From positions 992,001-1,056,000 of the forward strand of contig CAVZBZ010000002.1 of the NCBI GenBank assembly GCA_963773665.1: a stretch of 64,000 nucleotides of DNA, written 5' to 3'. Of this stretch, positions 8,758 through 17,176 are shown one piece after another; positions within the stretch are counted from its first letter, which is position 1, and every line of letters begins with the position of its first letter. Position numbers and translations under genes: made by a program. The notes beneath the pieces were generated by a model, which was not told the DNA's origin, made no database searches, and saw nothing but the letters and a program-made list of their open reading frames with translations. The stretch comes from DATJLY01 sp963773665 (GTDB lineage Bacteria > Pseudomonadota > Alphaproteobacteria > ATCC43930 > CGMCC-115725).

Positions 8758-8811
8758 TGCTTCGCGCCAAATGCGCGGATATAGTCAAAGCGATTGGGGG
8801 CCTCGTTAATC

Positions 8812-9366
8812 ATGTTTTACACAGAAGAGCGCATCGCATTGTTCATCGACGGCGCCAATCTTTACTCGGCCGCGCGCGCGCTGCAATTCGACATCGACTA
8901 CAAGCGGCTTTTGGAGCTGTTCGGCACGAAGGGACGGCTCATCCGCGCCTTCTACTACACGGCGCTGCTCGAGGACCAGGATTACTCGCCGATCCGCCCG
9001 CTGGTCGATTGGCTCGACTATAACGGCTTTACCATGGTGACGAAGCCGGCGAAGGAATTCACCGACGGCTTCGGCCGGCGCAAGATCAAGGGCAACATGG
9101 ATATCGAGCTCGCCATCGACGTGATGGAGATGGCGCCGCATCTGGATCATATCGTGCTGTTCTCGGGCGACGGCGATTTCCGCCGGCTGGTCGAGGCGGT
9201 GCAGAGGAAGGGCGTGCGCGTCTCGGTGGTCTCGACGACGCGCTCGGCGCCGCCGATGATCGCCGACGAGCTGCGCCGCCAGGCCGATACCTTCATCGAG
9301 CTGCAGGACCTGGCGCCGCAGATCATGCGCGTCCATCACCGCGAGAGCCAAGCGCTGGCGACGTGA
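8812..9366 (+). CDS. NYN-domain (LabA/DUF88-like) putative ribonuclease
   Basis: A 184-aa PIN-like NYN domain protein. The acidic nuclease residues sit in LFIDGANLY, GNMDIELAIDVM and LFSGDGDFRRLV, so the metal site looks complete. Members are thought to act in RNA processing. I chose ATG 8812 over the in-frame TTG at 8794. The stop overlaps the GTG of the next gene (GTGA), so it is coupled to the uracil-DNA glycosylase. From memory this pair sits near rpoZ in many alphaproteobacteria; here it is separated from rpoZ by about 7 kb. Confidence 0.9.
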   Translation: MFYTEERIALFIDGANLYSAARALQFDIDYKRLLELFGTKGRLIRAFYYTALLEDQDYSPIRPLVDWLDYNGFTMVTKPAKEFTDGFGRRKIKGNMDIELAIDVMEMAPHLDHIVLFSGDGDFRRLVEAVQRKGVRVSVVSTTRSAPPMIADELRRQADTFIELQDLAPQIMRVHHRESQALAT

Positions 9367-10007
9367 GCGATGCGCCCGAGGAGCCGAGCCGGGACTGCGC
9401 GCTGTGCCCGCGGCTGCAAAAATTCCGCGCGGCGCAGCGGGCGCAGCATCCGCTTTGGCACAACGCGCCGGTGCCGTCCTTCGGGCCGCTCGACGCGCGG
9501 CTTCTGATCGTCGGATTGGCGCCGGGCCTCAAAGGCGCCAATCGCACCGGCCGGCCCTTCACCGGCGACTATGCCGGCGATCTGCTTTATGCGACGCTGT
9601 TGAAATTCGGGCATGCGCGCGGCGTCTACGAGGCGCGCGGCGACGACAGCCTCGCGCTGGTCCAGTGCCGCATCACCAATGCCGTGCGCTGCGTCCCCCC
9701 TGACAACAAGCCCGAGCCCGCCGAGATCGGCACCTGCCGCGCGTTCCTTGCGGCGGAGATCGCTGCCATGAAAAATCTGCGCGCGGTGCTGGCGCTGGGC
9801 GCCATCGCGCATCGCTCGGTGCTGGCGGCGCTCGGCGAGCGGCGCGCGGCTTACCCCTTCGCGCACGGCGCGCTGCACCGCCTCAAAGGCGGGCTCATCC
9901 TCGCCGACAGCTATCACTGCTCGCGCTACAACACCAATACCGGGAGGCTGACGCCGCAAATGTTCGAGGACGTTTTCGCCGCGCTTGGCCGGGCGGTGGC
10001 CGCGTGA
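9363..10007 (+). CDS. Uracil-DNA glycosylase, family 5 (UdgB type), iron-sulfur
   Basis: Removes uracil from DNA to start base-excision repair. The 214-aa protein has family-5 motif 1 (GLAPGLKGANRTGRPFTGD, where the catalytic polar residue of families 1 and 4 is absent) and motif 2 as HCSRYNTNTGRLT. Four cysteines (12, 15, 110, 125) match the expected 4Fe-4S ligands. It starts at GTG 9363, inside the stop codon of the NYN gene, indicating translational coupling. Confidence 0.92.
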   Translation: MSDAPEEPSRDCALCPRLQKFRAAQRAQHPLWHNAPVPSFGPLDARLLIVGLAPGLKGANRTGRPFTGDYAGDLLYATLLKFGHARGVYEARGDDSLALVQCRITNAVRCVPPDNKPEPAEIGTCRAFLAAEIAAMKNLRAVLALGAIAHRSVLAALGERRAAYPFAHGALHRLKGGLILADSYHCSRYNTNTGRLTPQMFEDVFAALGRAVAA

Positions 10008-10037
10008 TAGGGAAACGGGCAACGGGGGGAGAGAAAC

Positions 10038-11381
10038 ATGAGCGAGGGCAAGTTCAGCGCGGCCGAGATGCAGGTCTTCGCCAAGGTGTCGCACCGGTTC
10101 CTGTGGTTCATTCTCCTGCTCTTCATGGTGAATTTCGTCGACCGCACGAACGTGGGCTTCGCCGCGCTCACCATGAACAAGGACATCGGCATCTCGGCCT
10201 CGACATTCGCGCTGTCGCTCACCTGGTTCGCGATCGCGTATTTCCTGTGCGAGATTCCGAGCAACCTCATACTCGAGCGCGTCGGCGCGCGCATCTGGCT
10301 CGCGCGCATCGCCGTGACGTGGGGGCTCGCGTCGTGTGCCTGCATGTTCATCGCCGGCGCCAAAAGCCTCATCGCCTTGCGCGTCCTCGTGGGCATCGCC
10401 GAGGCCGGGTTCGCGCCCGGCGCGGTGCTCTACATGACCTACTGGTTCCCGCAATTCTACCGCGCCCGCGCGCACACCAATTTCATGCTGGCGCAGCCCA
10501 TCGCGATCGCGTTCGGCTCGACGGTCTCGGGCCTCATCATCGGACTCAACGGCTATCTTGGCCTCGCCGGCTGGCGCTGGCTCTTTCTGATCGAGGGGCT
10601 GCCGTCCGTCATCCTCGGCGTCATTGCGTTCTTCTACCTCACCGACAAGCCGAAGGACGCCAAGTGGCTCAGCGACAGCGAAAAGGCGACGCTGATCGCG
10701 TCCCTGAAGCGCGACGAGGAGGAGCGGGCGCGCCGCGCGCCGCAGGGCGCGTTCCGCTCCGTCACGCGCGAGATCCTGACCCGCGACTTCCTCCTCATCT
10801 GCTTTGCCTACGGCTGCGTCATCGGCAATGCCAGCGCGCTCGGCACGTGGCTGCCGCAGATCCTGCACGGCATCAACAAGCCCGGCACGCCCTATTGGGT
10901 GATCGGGCTTCTGAGCGCCATCCCCTCGCTCTGCGCCATCGTCACCATGCCGCTGTGGACGCGCCACGCCGACCGCAGGCGCGAGCGGTTCTGGCACTGC
11001 GTGCTGCCGATGTTCCTGGGCTTCGTCGGCTGGTGCATCGCCGCGGGCATGAGCAATCCGGCGCTGCAGCTTGCCGGACTGGTGCTCGCCAACATGTGCA
11101 CGATCGCGGCGTGGCCGGTGTTCTTCACGCTGCCCTCGCTCGTCCTGCCGCCCAAGGCGCATGCCGCCGGCATCGCCTTCCTCAACGTCGTCGGCATCGC
11201 CGGCACGGCGGTGACGCCGCTCATCATGGGCATTATGAAGGACGCGACCGGCACCTTCACCGCCTCGATGATCTCGATGGGCGTCGTGTTCCTCGTAGGC
11301 GCCGCCGCGATGTTCCTGGTGCCGCGCCGCCTCATCGCCGACCGCGAGGGCGAGGCGGCCGTGGCAGCGGCCGCGCAGTAA
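10038..11381 (+). CDS. MFS transporter, anion:cation symporter family
   Basis: A 447-aa permease with about 12 hydrophobic segments. MVNFVDRTNVGFAALTMNKDIG near the N-terminus and YFLCEIPSNLILERVGAR are characteristic of the ACS group, which imports small organic anions such as phthalate, tartrate, hydroxyphenylacetate or glucarate. GGGGAGAGAAAC precedes ATG 10038. It is inserted between two housekeeping genes, udg and smpB, with no catabolic partner beside it, so the substrate cannot be inferred. Confidence 0.88.
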   Translation: MSEGKFSAAEMQVFAKVSHRFLWFILLLFMVNFVDRTNVGFAALTMNKDIGISASTFALSLTWFAIAYFLCEIPSNLILERVGARIWLARIAVTWGLASCACMFIAGAKSLIALRVLVGIAEAGFAPGAVLYMTYWFPQFYRARAHTNFMLAQPIAIAFGSTVSGLIIGLNGYLGLAGWRWLFLIEGLPSVILGVIAFFYLTDKPKDAKWLSDSEKATLIASLKRDEEERARRAPQGAFRSVTREILTRDFLLICFAYGCVIGNASALGTWLPQILHGINKPGTPYWVIGLLSAIPSLCAIVTMPLWTRHADRRRERFWHCVLPMFLGFVGWCIAAGMSNPALQLAGLVLANMCTIAAWPVFFTLPSLVLPPKAHAAGIAFLNVVGIAGTAVTPLIMGIMKDATGTFTASMISMGVVFLVGAAAMFLVPRRLIADREGEAAVAAAAQ

Positions 11382-11427
11382 GAACCCGGCCCGTCGTCAC
11401 CGCTTGCGCGGGAGCGACGGGAAACGG

Positions 11428-11892
11428 TCAGCCCCTCTCCCGCATCAATCGGGCGCGGTCGCGTTGCCAGTCGCGGGCTTTTTCGACCTCGCGCCGGTCT
11501 TCCTTGCGGCGGTGCTTGGCGAGGCCGAGCTCCAGCTTCGCGCGGCCGCGCTGGTTGAAATAAACGCCGAGCGGGATGAGCGTCACGCCCTCGCGCTTCA
11601 CCGCGCCGAGAAGCTTGTTGATCTCGCGCCGGCGCAGCAGAAGCTTGCGCGGGCGGTTCGGGTCGTGATTGAAGCGCGCCGAGGGATAAGCGGGAAAATG
11701 CGCGTTCAGCAGGAAGAACTCGCCGCCGCGCTCGGCGGCATAGGCCTCGTTGATGCTGGCGAGGCCCTGGCGCAGCACCTTGACCTCGGTGCCGACGAGC
11801 TGGATGCCGGCCTCGATCGTGTCCTCGATCGCGTAGTCGTGCCGGGCGCGGCGGTTCTGCGCGACGTAACGCTCGGTCCCGCGGAGCGCCAT
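11428..11892 (-). CDS. smpB: SsrA-binding protein SmpB
   Basis: Binds tmRNA and delivers it to stalled ribosomes for trans-translation. The 154-aa length is normal. Visible motifs are AQNRRARHDYAIEDTIEAGIQLVGTEVK, LLNAHFPAY and RKLLLRRREINKLLG, followed by the basic C-terminal tail DWQRDRARLMRERG. ATG 11892 is 7 bases after the dapA stop, so the two form one transcription unit, an arrangement common in alphaproteobacteria. Confidence 0.96.
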   Translation of the reverse strand: MALRGTERYVAQNRRARHDYAIEDTIEAGIQLVGTEVKVLRQGLASINEAYAAERGGEFFLLNAHFPAYPSARFNHDPNRPRKLLLRRREINKLLGAVKREGVTLIPLGVYFNQRGRAKLELGLAKHRRKEDRREVEKARDWQRDRARLMRERG

Positions 11893-11899
11893 CGCCCCG

Positions 11900-12776
11900 T
11901 CAGTTGAGGACGCCGGCGGCGCGCATGGCGCTGCGCACCTGGTCCTGCGCCGCAGCGCTCGCGGCGACCAGCGGCAGGCGCACCTCTTGCGTCGATTTGT
12001 CGAGGAGGAAGGCCGCGTATTTGACCGGCGCCGGGCTCGTCTCGCAGAAGAGCGCATCGTTGAGCGGCGCCAGGCGCTCGTTGATCGCCATGGCGCGCGC
12101 GGTATCGCCCTTGGCCCACGCCTCGTGCATGTCGGCGCAGGCGCGGGGTGCGACGTTCGCCGTGACCGAGATGCAGCCGTGGCCGCCCTGCGCGAGGAAG
12201 GCCAGGACCGTGATGTCCTCGCCCGACAGCATGGCGAAATCGGGGCCGCACGCGGCCCGCGTCCGCAACGGGCGCGCGAGGTCGTTGGTCGCGTCCTTGA
12301 CGCCGACGATGTGCGGCAGCTTCGCCAGCCGCGCCATGGTGGCGACGCTCATGTCGATGACGCAGCGCGCCGGGATGTTGTAGATGAGGATCGGCAGGTC
12401 GGTCGCGTCGTTCAAGCGCCTTGTAGTGCTGGTAGAGCCCTTCCTGCGTCGGCTTGTTGTAATAGGGCGTCACGACGAGCGCCGCGTCGGCGCCGGCCTG
12501 CTTGGCGTGGCGGGTGAAGTCGATCGCCTCGTCGGTCGAATTGGAGCCGGTGCCGGCGATGACCGGGACCCGCCCCTTCGCCACCTCGACGCACAGCTCG
12601 ACGACGCGCTTGTGCTCTTCATGGCTCAAGGTCGGCGACTCGCCGGTCGTGCCGCACGGCACGACGGCGTGCGTTCCTTCCTTGATCTGCCAGTCGACGA
12701 AGCTCTGAAAGCGCTTCTCGTCCACGGCGCCGTTCTTGAACGGCGTGATGAGCGCGACCAGCGAGCCCTTGAACAT
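11900..12776 (-). pseudogene. dapA: 4-hydroxy-tetrahydrodipicolinate synthase DapA (frameshifted as read)
   Basis: Condenses pyruvate with aspartate semialdehyde in lysine and diaminopimelate synthesis. The N-terminal 120 residues (MFKGSLVALITPFKNG, CGTTGESPTLSHEEH, TPYYNKPTQEGLYQHYKAL) are in one frame. The rest (NDATDLPILIYNIPARCVIDM, with the Schiff-base Lys in GVKDAT) is in another. One extra base near 12414-12415 separates them; removing it gives a normal 291-aa enzyme. Because the gene is usually essential, a sequencing error is the likeliest explanation. GGAGGA precedes the ATG at 12776. Confidence 0.92.
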
Positions 12777-12924
12777 GGCGCGTCCTCCGGCGGATGGGCC
12801 GATCGAGCGACCTTAACGGCTGGTGAACGCCGCGGCAACCGTGCTAACTCCGGCGCGCACGCGCCAGCGCGTTCTTGTCTCGTTAGGATTCGCGCGAGTA
12901 AGATGGTAAATTATTCGCCCGCCG

Positions 12925-14901
12925 ATGACGCCGGCGCGTGGGAGTGGATATTTGCCGAACCAACTGCTTCGCGCCGTCGTCGGACCGCTCGCGCTTCTCC
13001 TCTTTGCGATGCAGTCCGCACCCGCGGCGGAGCTTTCCGACAGCGCGGCGCGCTTCTATCGCGCCGCCTTGAGCGCGGCGCAGGACGGCGATCTCGCGGC
13101 CGCCCCCCGCACCGCGGCTGAGACGCACGATGGGAGCCTCGCGCTCGCGATCGAGTGGGTGGGCTTGATGCACGGCGGCGGCGGCTTCGCCGAGATTGCC
13201 TCGTTCCTCGACGCGCATCCCGATTGGCCCGGCCAGAAGCAGCTGCAGCAGCGCGCCGAAGAGGCGGCGGGCGGCGTGCCCGACGCGACGCTGCTGGCCT
13301 GGTTCGCGGCCCATCCGCCGATCACCGGGACCGGCAAGCTCAAGGAGGCCGAGCTGTGGTTCGGCCACGGCAGGCGCGACGATGCCTTGGCGCTCGTCCG
13401 CGACGTCTGGGTCAACGCCGATTTCAACAAGCTCGACGAGCGCTCGTTCCTGCAACGCTATCGCGGCATGCTGCGCCAGGCCGACCACGTGGCGCGGCTC
13501 GACCGGCTCGTCTGGGGCGGATACCGCGCCGAGGCGCGGCGCATCTATCCGCTGGTGCCGCCCGAATATCGCGCGCTCGCCGAGGCGCGGCTTGCGCTCG
13601 GCGCCGAGGAGGCGGGCGCCGAGCGGCTCATCTCGCGCGTGCCGGCCGATTTGCAGCGCGATCCCGGCCTGCTCTACGAGCGCGTGCGCTGGCGCCGCCG
13701 CAAGGAGCACTACGCCGACGCGATCGCGCTGCTGGACGGGGCGCCCAAAGACATGGGGCATCCCGAGGCGTGGGCGGTCGAGCGCGAGGTGCTGGCGCGC
13801 TACGCGCTCGCCGACGGCAACAGCCGCGTGGCCTATCGCATCGCCGCCGCGCACGGGCTCGACACCGGCGCGCATTTCGCCGAGCTCGAATTCCTGGCCG
13901 GCTGGATCGCGCTGAAATTCGCGCACCAGCCGGACACGGCCTACGACCATTTCGTCCGTCTCTACGAGACGGTGAAGCTGCCGATCAGCCGCGCGCGCGG
14001 CGCCTTCTGGTCGGCCGAGGGCGCGGATGCGATGGGCTATCGCCAGCTCGCCAACGCCTGGTACGCGACCGCGGCCGATTTCATCACGACATATTACGGC
14101 CAGCTTGCCGCGGCGCATCTCGGCGCGCCGGGGGCATCGCGCATCGTCGAGCCGCAGCCCACCCCCGCCGACACCGCTTCCTTCTACCGCCGCGACCTCG
14201 TCAAGGCGACGCGCGCCTTCGCGCAGATCGGCGCCGACGAATATGTGCGGACATTCGTGCACGATCTGAGCGACCGCGCCGAGACGCCGGTCGATCACGC
14301 GCTCGTCGCCAGGCTCGCGAGCGAGATCGGCCGGCCCGACCTCGCGATCGCGGCGGCAAAGCGCGCGAGCTATGCCGGGGTGACGCTTCTGGCCGAAGGG
14401 TATCCGCTCGAGGAGGTGCCACCCGGCGGCTCGGTCGAGCGGCCGCTCATCCTCGCCATGACGCGGCAGGAAAGCGCGTTCGACCGCGCCGCGGTGAGCA
14501 CCGCCGGCGCGCGCGGGCTGATGCAGCTCATGCCGGCGACGGCGAGCCATGTCGCGAAGGCGCTCGGCATGCCGTTCTCGCAAAGCCGCCTGACCGGCGA
14601 CGTGCGCTACAATCTGACGCTCGGGCGGGCCTATCTCGGCGACATGCTCGGCAGTTTCGCGGGCTCATATGTGCTCGCGGTCGCCGCCTACAATGCCGGG
14701 CCGGCGCGGGTGCAGGAGTGGATCGCCAATTTCGGCGACCCGCGCAAGAAGAACGTCGATGTCATCGACTGGATCGAATCGATCCCCGTCGCCGAGACGC
14801 GCAACTACGTGCAGCGCGTCCTCGAGAACCTTCAGGTCTACCGCTTCCGCCTCGGCGACCGCCGTCTCGCCTTCTCGCTGGCGAGCGATCTGCGGCGGTA
14901 G
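12925..14901 (+). CDS. slt: Soluble lytic murein transglycosylase (Slt70-like)
   Basis: Periplasmic enzyme that cleaves the glycan backbone of peptidoglycan to 1,6-anhydro products. The 658-aa protein has a signal peptide, a long alpha-superhelical region built from TPR-like repeats (about 40-480) and a C-terminal lysozyme-like SLT domain. The catalytic Glu is about 516 in MTRQESAFD, followed by AGARGLMQLMPATA and the AYNAGPARVQEWI motif. The start is uncertain: ATG 12925 has no ribosome site, while in-frame TTG 12952 is preceded by GGGAGTGGATA. It is divergent from dapA, with 148 bp between them. Confidence 0.93.
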   Translation: MTPARGSGYLPNQLLRAVVGPLALLLFAMQSAPAAELSDSAARFYRAALSAAQDGDLAAAPRTAAETHDGSLALAIEWVGLMHGGGGFAEIASFLDAHPDWPGQKQLQQRAEEAAGGVPDATLLAWFAAHPPITGTGKLKEAELWFGHGRRDDALALVRDVWVNADFNKLDERSFLQRYRGMLRQADHVARLDRLVWGGYRAEARRIYPLVPPEYRALAEARLALGAEEAGAERLISRVPADLQRDPGLLYERVRWRRRKEHYADAIALLDGAPKDMGHPEAWAVEREVLARYALADGNSRVAYRIAAAHGLDTGAHFAELEFLAGWIALKFAHQPDTAYDHFVRLYETVKLPISRARGAFWSAEGADAMGYRQLANAWYATAADFITTYYGQLAAAHLGAPGASRIVEPQPTPADTASFYRRDLVKATRAFAQIGADEYVRTFVHDLSDRAETPVDHALVARLASEIGRPDLAIAAAKRASYAGVTLLAEGYPLEEVPPGGSVERPLILAMTRQESAFDRAAVSTAGARGLMQLMPATASHVAKALGMPFSQSRLTGDVRYNLTLGRAYLGDMLGSFAGSYVLAVAAYNAGPARVQEWIANFGDPRKKNVDVIDWIESIPVAETRNYVQRVLENLQVYRFRLGDRRLAFSLASDLRR

Positions 14902-14909
14902 AGCCCGGC

Positions 14910-15248
14910 CTAGCGCCGCCTCAGGCTCAGGATGTAGCTGACGACGTTCCGCGTCTCTTCCGGCGTGAGAATGAGGTTCGGCATCGTCGGGTGGGGCGTT
15001 TGCAAGAACGCGCTGAGCGAGGCGGCGGTCGTGCTATTGAGATTCGCGATCGCGCGAAAATCGGGCGCGGTGGCGAAGCGGCGCGGCGAGACTTGGCGCG
15101 GCGCCACCACGTGGCAAGGCGTACAAACCTCAAGCGCGAACCTTCGCCCCGCGCCCGGGCTGCCTTCGCCGTCGGTGCCCTGCGCCCATGCCGCGCTGGC
15201 CGCCGTCGCCGCGATCGCGAAAACGAGTCCTGCCCTCAGCAGCCGCAT
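14910..15248 (-). CDS. Small periplasmic monohaem cytochrome c
   Basis: A 112-aa class I cytochrome c. A signal peptide (MRLLRAGLVFAIAATAASAAWA) is followed by one haem site CTPCH (Cys42, Cys45, His46) and a likely Met ligand in HPTMPNL. It probably shuttles electrons in the periplasm; the partner is unknown because no dehydrogenase is adjacent. ATG 15248 has GGAGCG at good spacing; the frame also opens at TTG 15260. Confidence 0.87.
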   Translation of the reverse strand: MRLLRAGLVFAIAATAASAAWAQGTDGEGSPGAGRRFALEVCTPCHVVAPRQVSPRRFATAPDFRAIANLNSTTAASLSAFLQTPHPTMPNLILTPEETRNVVSYILSLRRR

Positions 15249-15343
15249 GGCCCGCTCCAATCACGCCGCGATGGCAAACGAACGTGGACACGAATCGTCG
15301 CTGCGGTGACATTATAGCATCCCGCTAGGAGCGAGGTTCTGCA

Positions 15344-16195
15344 ATGGCCGAATACCGCGACCGGCGCGTCACGGCGCGCGATGGGCTCGAACTCTTCGTG
15401 CGCGACTGGGGCGATGCGCGGGCGCGGCGCGTGCCGCTTTTGTGCCTGCCGGGGCTGACGCGCAACGGCGCGGATTTCGCGCGGGTCGCACGGCGTCTCT
15501 CGGGCGAGCGGCGCGTCATTTGCCCGGACTATCGCGGCTGCGGCCGCTCGGGCTACGACCGCCACTGGCGCAACTATGCGCCGCGCACATATCTCGACGA
15601 CATCGCGCAGGCGATGGCCGCGTGCGGGGTCGAGCGCGCGGTCGTGCTCGGCACCTCGCTCGGCGGCATTCTGGCGGCGGGGCTCGCGGTGGCGAAGCCG
15701 CTCGCGGTCGCGGGCGTCATCCTCAACGATGTCGGGCCGGAGATCGAAAGCGGCGGGCTCGCGCACATCCTGCGCTACATCGAGCGCGACCGGCCGCAGC
15801 CCGATTGGCCGACCGCGGCCTCGTTCCTCGAGCGGACATTGCCGCAGCTCTCGCTTGCGGGCGAGGCGGACTGGCTCGAATTCGCGCGCGGCACATATCG
15901 CGAGGGCGCGGACGGCGCGCTCCATTTCGACTGGGACATCCGGATCGCGCGGGCGCTCGCCAAGGGCGCGGACAGCGTGCCCGATCTCTGGCCGCTGTTC
16001 GGCGCGCTGCAGCGCATTCCGGCGCTTGCCTTGCGCGGCGAGCGGTCGGACATTCTGTCGGAAGCGTGCTTCGAGCGGATGGGGCGGGAAAAACCCGATC
16101 TCGTGCGCGTCACCGTGCCCGGCGTCGGGCACGCCCCGTCGCTCGACGAGCCTGCAGCGAGGAACGCACTCGATGACTTTCTCCGCGGATTCTGA
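15344..16195 (+). CDS. Alpha/beta-fold hydrolase
   Basis: A 283-aa hydrolase. LLCLPGLTRNG is the oxyanion-hole region, GTSLGGILAAGLA holds the nucleophilic Ser, and GHAPSLDEP holds the catalytic His. It resembles 3-oxoadipate enol-lactonase and similar ring-cleavage hydrolases, but the substrate cannot be told. AGGAGCGAGG precedes ATG 15344. Its 3' end overlaps the next gene by 23 bp, so the two are cotranscribed. Confidence 0.85.
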   Translation: MAEYRDRRVTARDGLELFVRDWGDARARRVPLLCLPGLTRNGADFARVARRLSGERRVICPDYRGCGRSGYDRHWRNYAPRTYLDDIAQAMAACGVERAVVLGTSLGGILAAGLAVAKPLAVAGVILNDVGPEIESGGLAHILRYIERDRPQPDWPTAASFLERTLPQLSLAGEADWLEFARGTYREGADGALHFDWDIRIARALAKGADSVPDLWPLFGALQRIPALALRGERSDILSEACFERMGREKPDLVRVTVPGVGHAPSLDEPAARNALDDFLRGF

Positions 16196-17174
16196 GCCGG
16201 GCCTGCCCAAGCCATCCGACATCGCAGCGGCGGCGGCGCGGCTGTCGGGCCTTGCGAGCGCCACGCCGCTGCTCAATTCGGCGGCACTCGACCGGCGCAC
16301 CGGCGCGCGCATCCTGGTCAAGGCGGAATGCCTGCAGCGCACCGGCTCGTTCAAGTTCCGCGGCGCCTATAACGCGCTCTCGCAGCTCGACGAGGATGCG
16401 CGCGGGCGCGGCGTCGTGGCATATTCCTCGGGCAATCACGCGCAGGGCGTGGCCTGCGCCGCGCAGATTCTCGGTATGCGCGCGGTCATCGTCATGCCTG
16501 GCGACGCGCCGCAGATCAAGGTCGCGAACACGCGCTCCTATGGCGCGGAGATCGTGTTCTACGACCGCGAGCGCGACGAGCGCGAGGCGATCGCCCGGCG
16601 CATCGCAGCCGAGCGCGGCGCCGCGCTGCTGCCGCCGTTCGACGACGCGCGCGTCATCGCCGGGCAAGGCACGGTCGGGCTCGAGCTTGCGGCGCAGGCG
16701 GCGGGGTTGGGCATGCGGCTCGATGCGGTAGTGGCGCCGTGCAGCGGCGGCGGCCTCGTCGGCGGCATCGCGCTCGCGCTCTCGGAAAAAAGCGCCGGAA
16801 CCAGGGTCTATGCGGCCGAGCCCGAAGGGTTCGACGATCTGCGCCGCTCGCTCGAAGCGGGACGGCGCGTCGGCAACGAGACGGGGCGGCACTCCATTTG
16901 CGACGCGCTGCTCGCCAGCATGACCGGCCGGCTCACCTTCGCGCTGGTGCAGCGGCATCTCGCCGGAAGCCTCGTCGTGAGCGATGCGGAGGTCGAGCGC
17001 GCGATGGCCGTGGCATTCGACGATCTGAAGCTCGTCGCCGAGCCGAGCGGCGCGGCCGCGCTCGCCGCGGTGCTGGCGCGAAAACTCGACGTGGCGGGCC
17101 GCACCGTCGCCGTGGTGCTGTCCGGCGGCAACGTCGATCGCGAAGCTTTCGTGGCGGCGCTAAGCCGCGCCTGA
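16173..17174 (+). CDS. PLP-dependent threonine/serine dehydratase family protein
   Basis: A 333-aa fold-type II PLP enzyme. Lys61 in GSFKFRGAYNAL forms the Schiff base, SSGNHAQGVA is the substrate loop, and PCSGGGLVGG binds the PLP phosphate. It lacks the regulatory ACT domain of biosynthetic IlvA, which suits a catabolic threonine/serine dehydratase, serine racemase or hydroxyaspartate dehydratase. ATG 16173 lies inside the hydrolase gene; AGGA is 9 bases upstream. Confidence 0.9.
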   Translation: MTFSADSEPGLPKPSDIAAAAARLSGLASATPLLNSAALDRRTGARILVKAECLQRTGSFKFRGAYNALSQLDEDARGRGVVAYSSGNHAQGVACAAQILGMRAVIVMPGDAPQIKVANTRSYGAEIVFYDRERDEREAIARRIAAERGAALLPPFDDARVIAGQGTVGLELAAQAAGLGMRLDAVVAPCSGGGLVGGIALALSEKSAGTRVYAAEPEGFDDLRRSLEAGRRVGNETGRHSICDALLASMTGRLTFALVQRHLAGSLVVSDAEVERAMAVAFDDLKLVAEPSGAAALAAVLARKLDVAGRTVAVVLSGGNVDREAFVAALSRA

Positions 17175-17176
17175 GG

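Noticed and set aside
9336..11162. 608-codon minus-strand frame
   Set aside because: Antisense to udg and the MFS gene, which are both convincing.
12412..12416. Programmed frameshift in dapA
   Set aside because: No slippery heptamer or downstream stimulator is evident, and dapA is not known to use recoding; a sequencing error is simpler.
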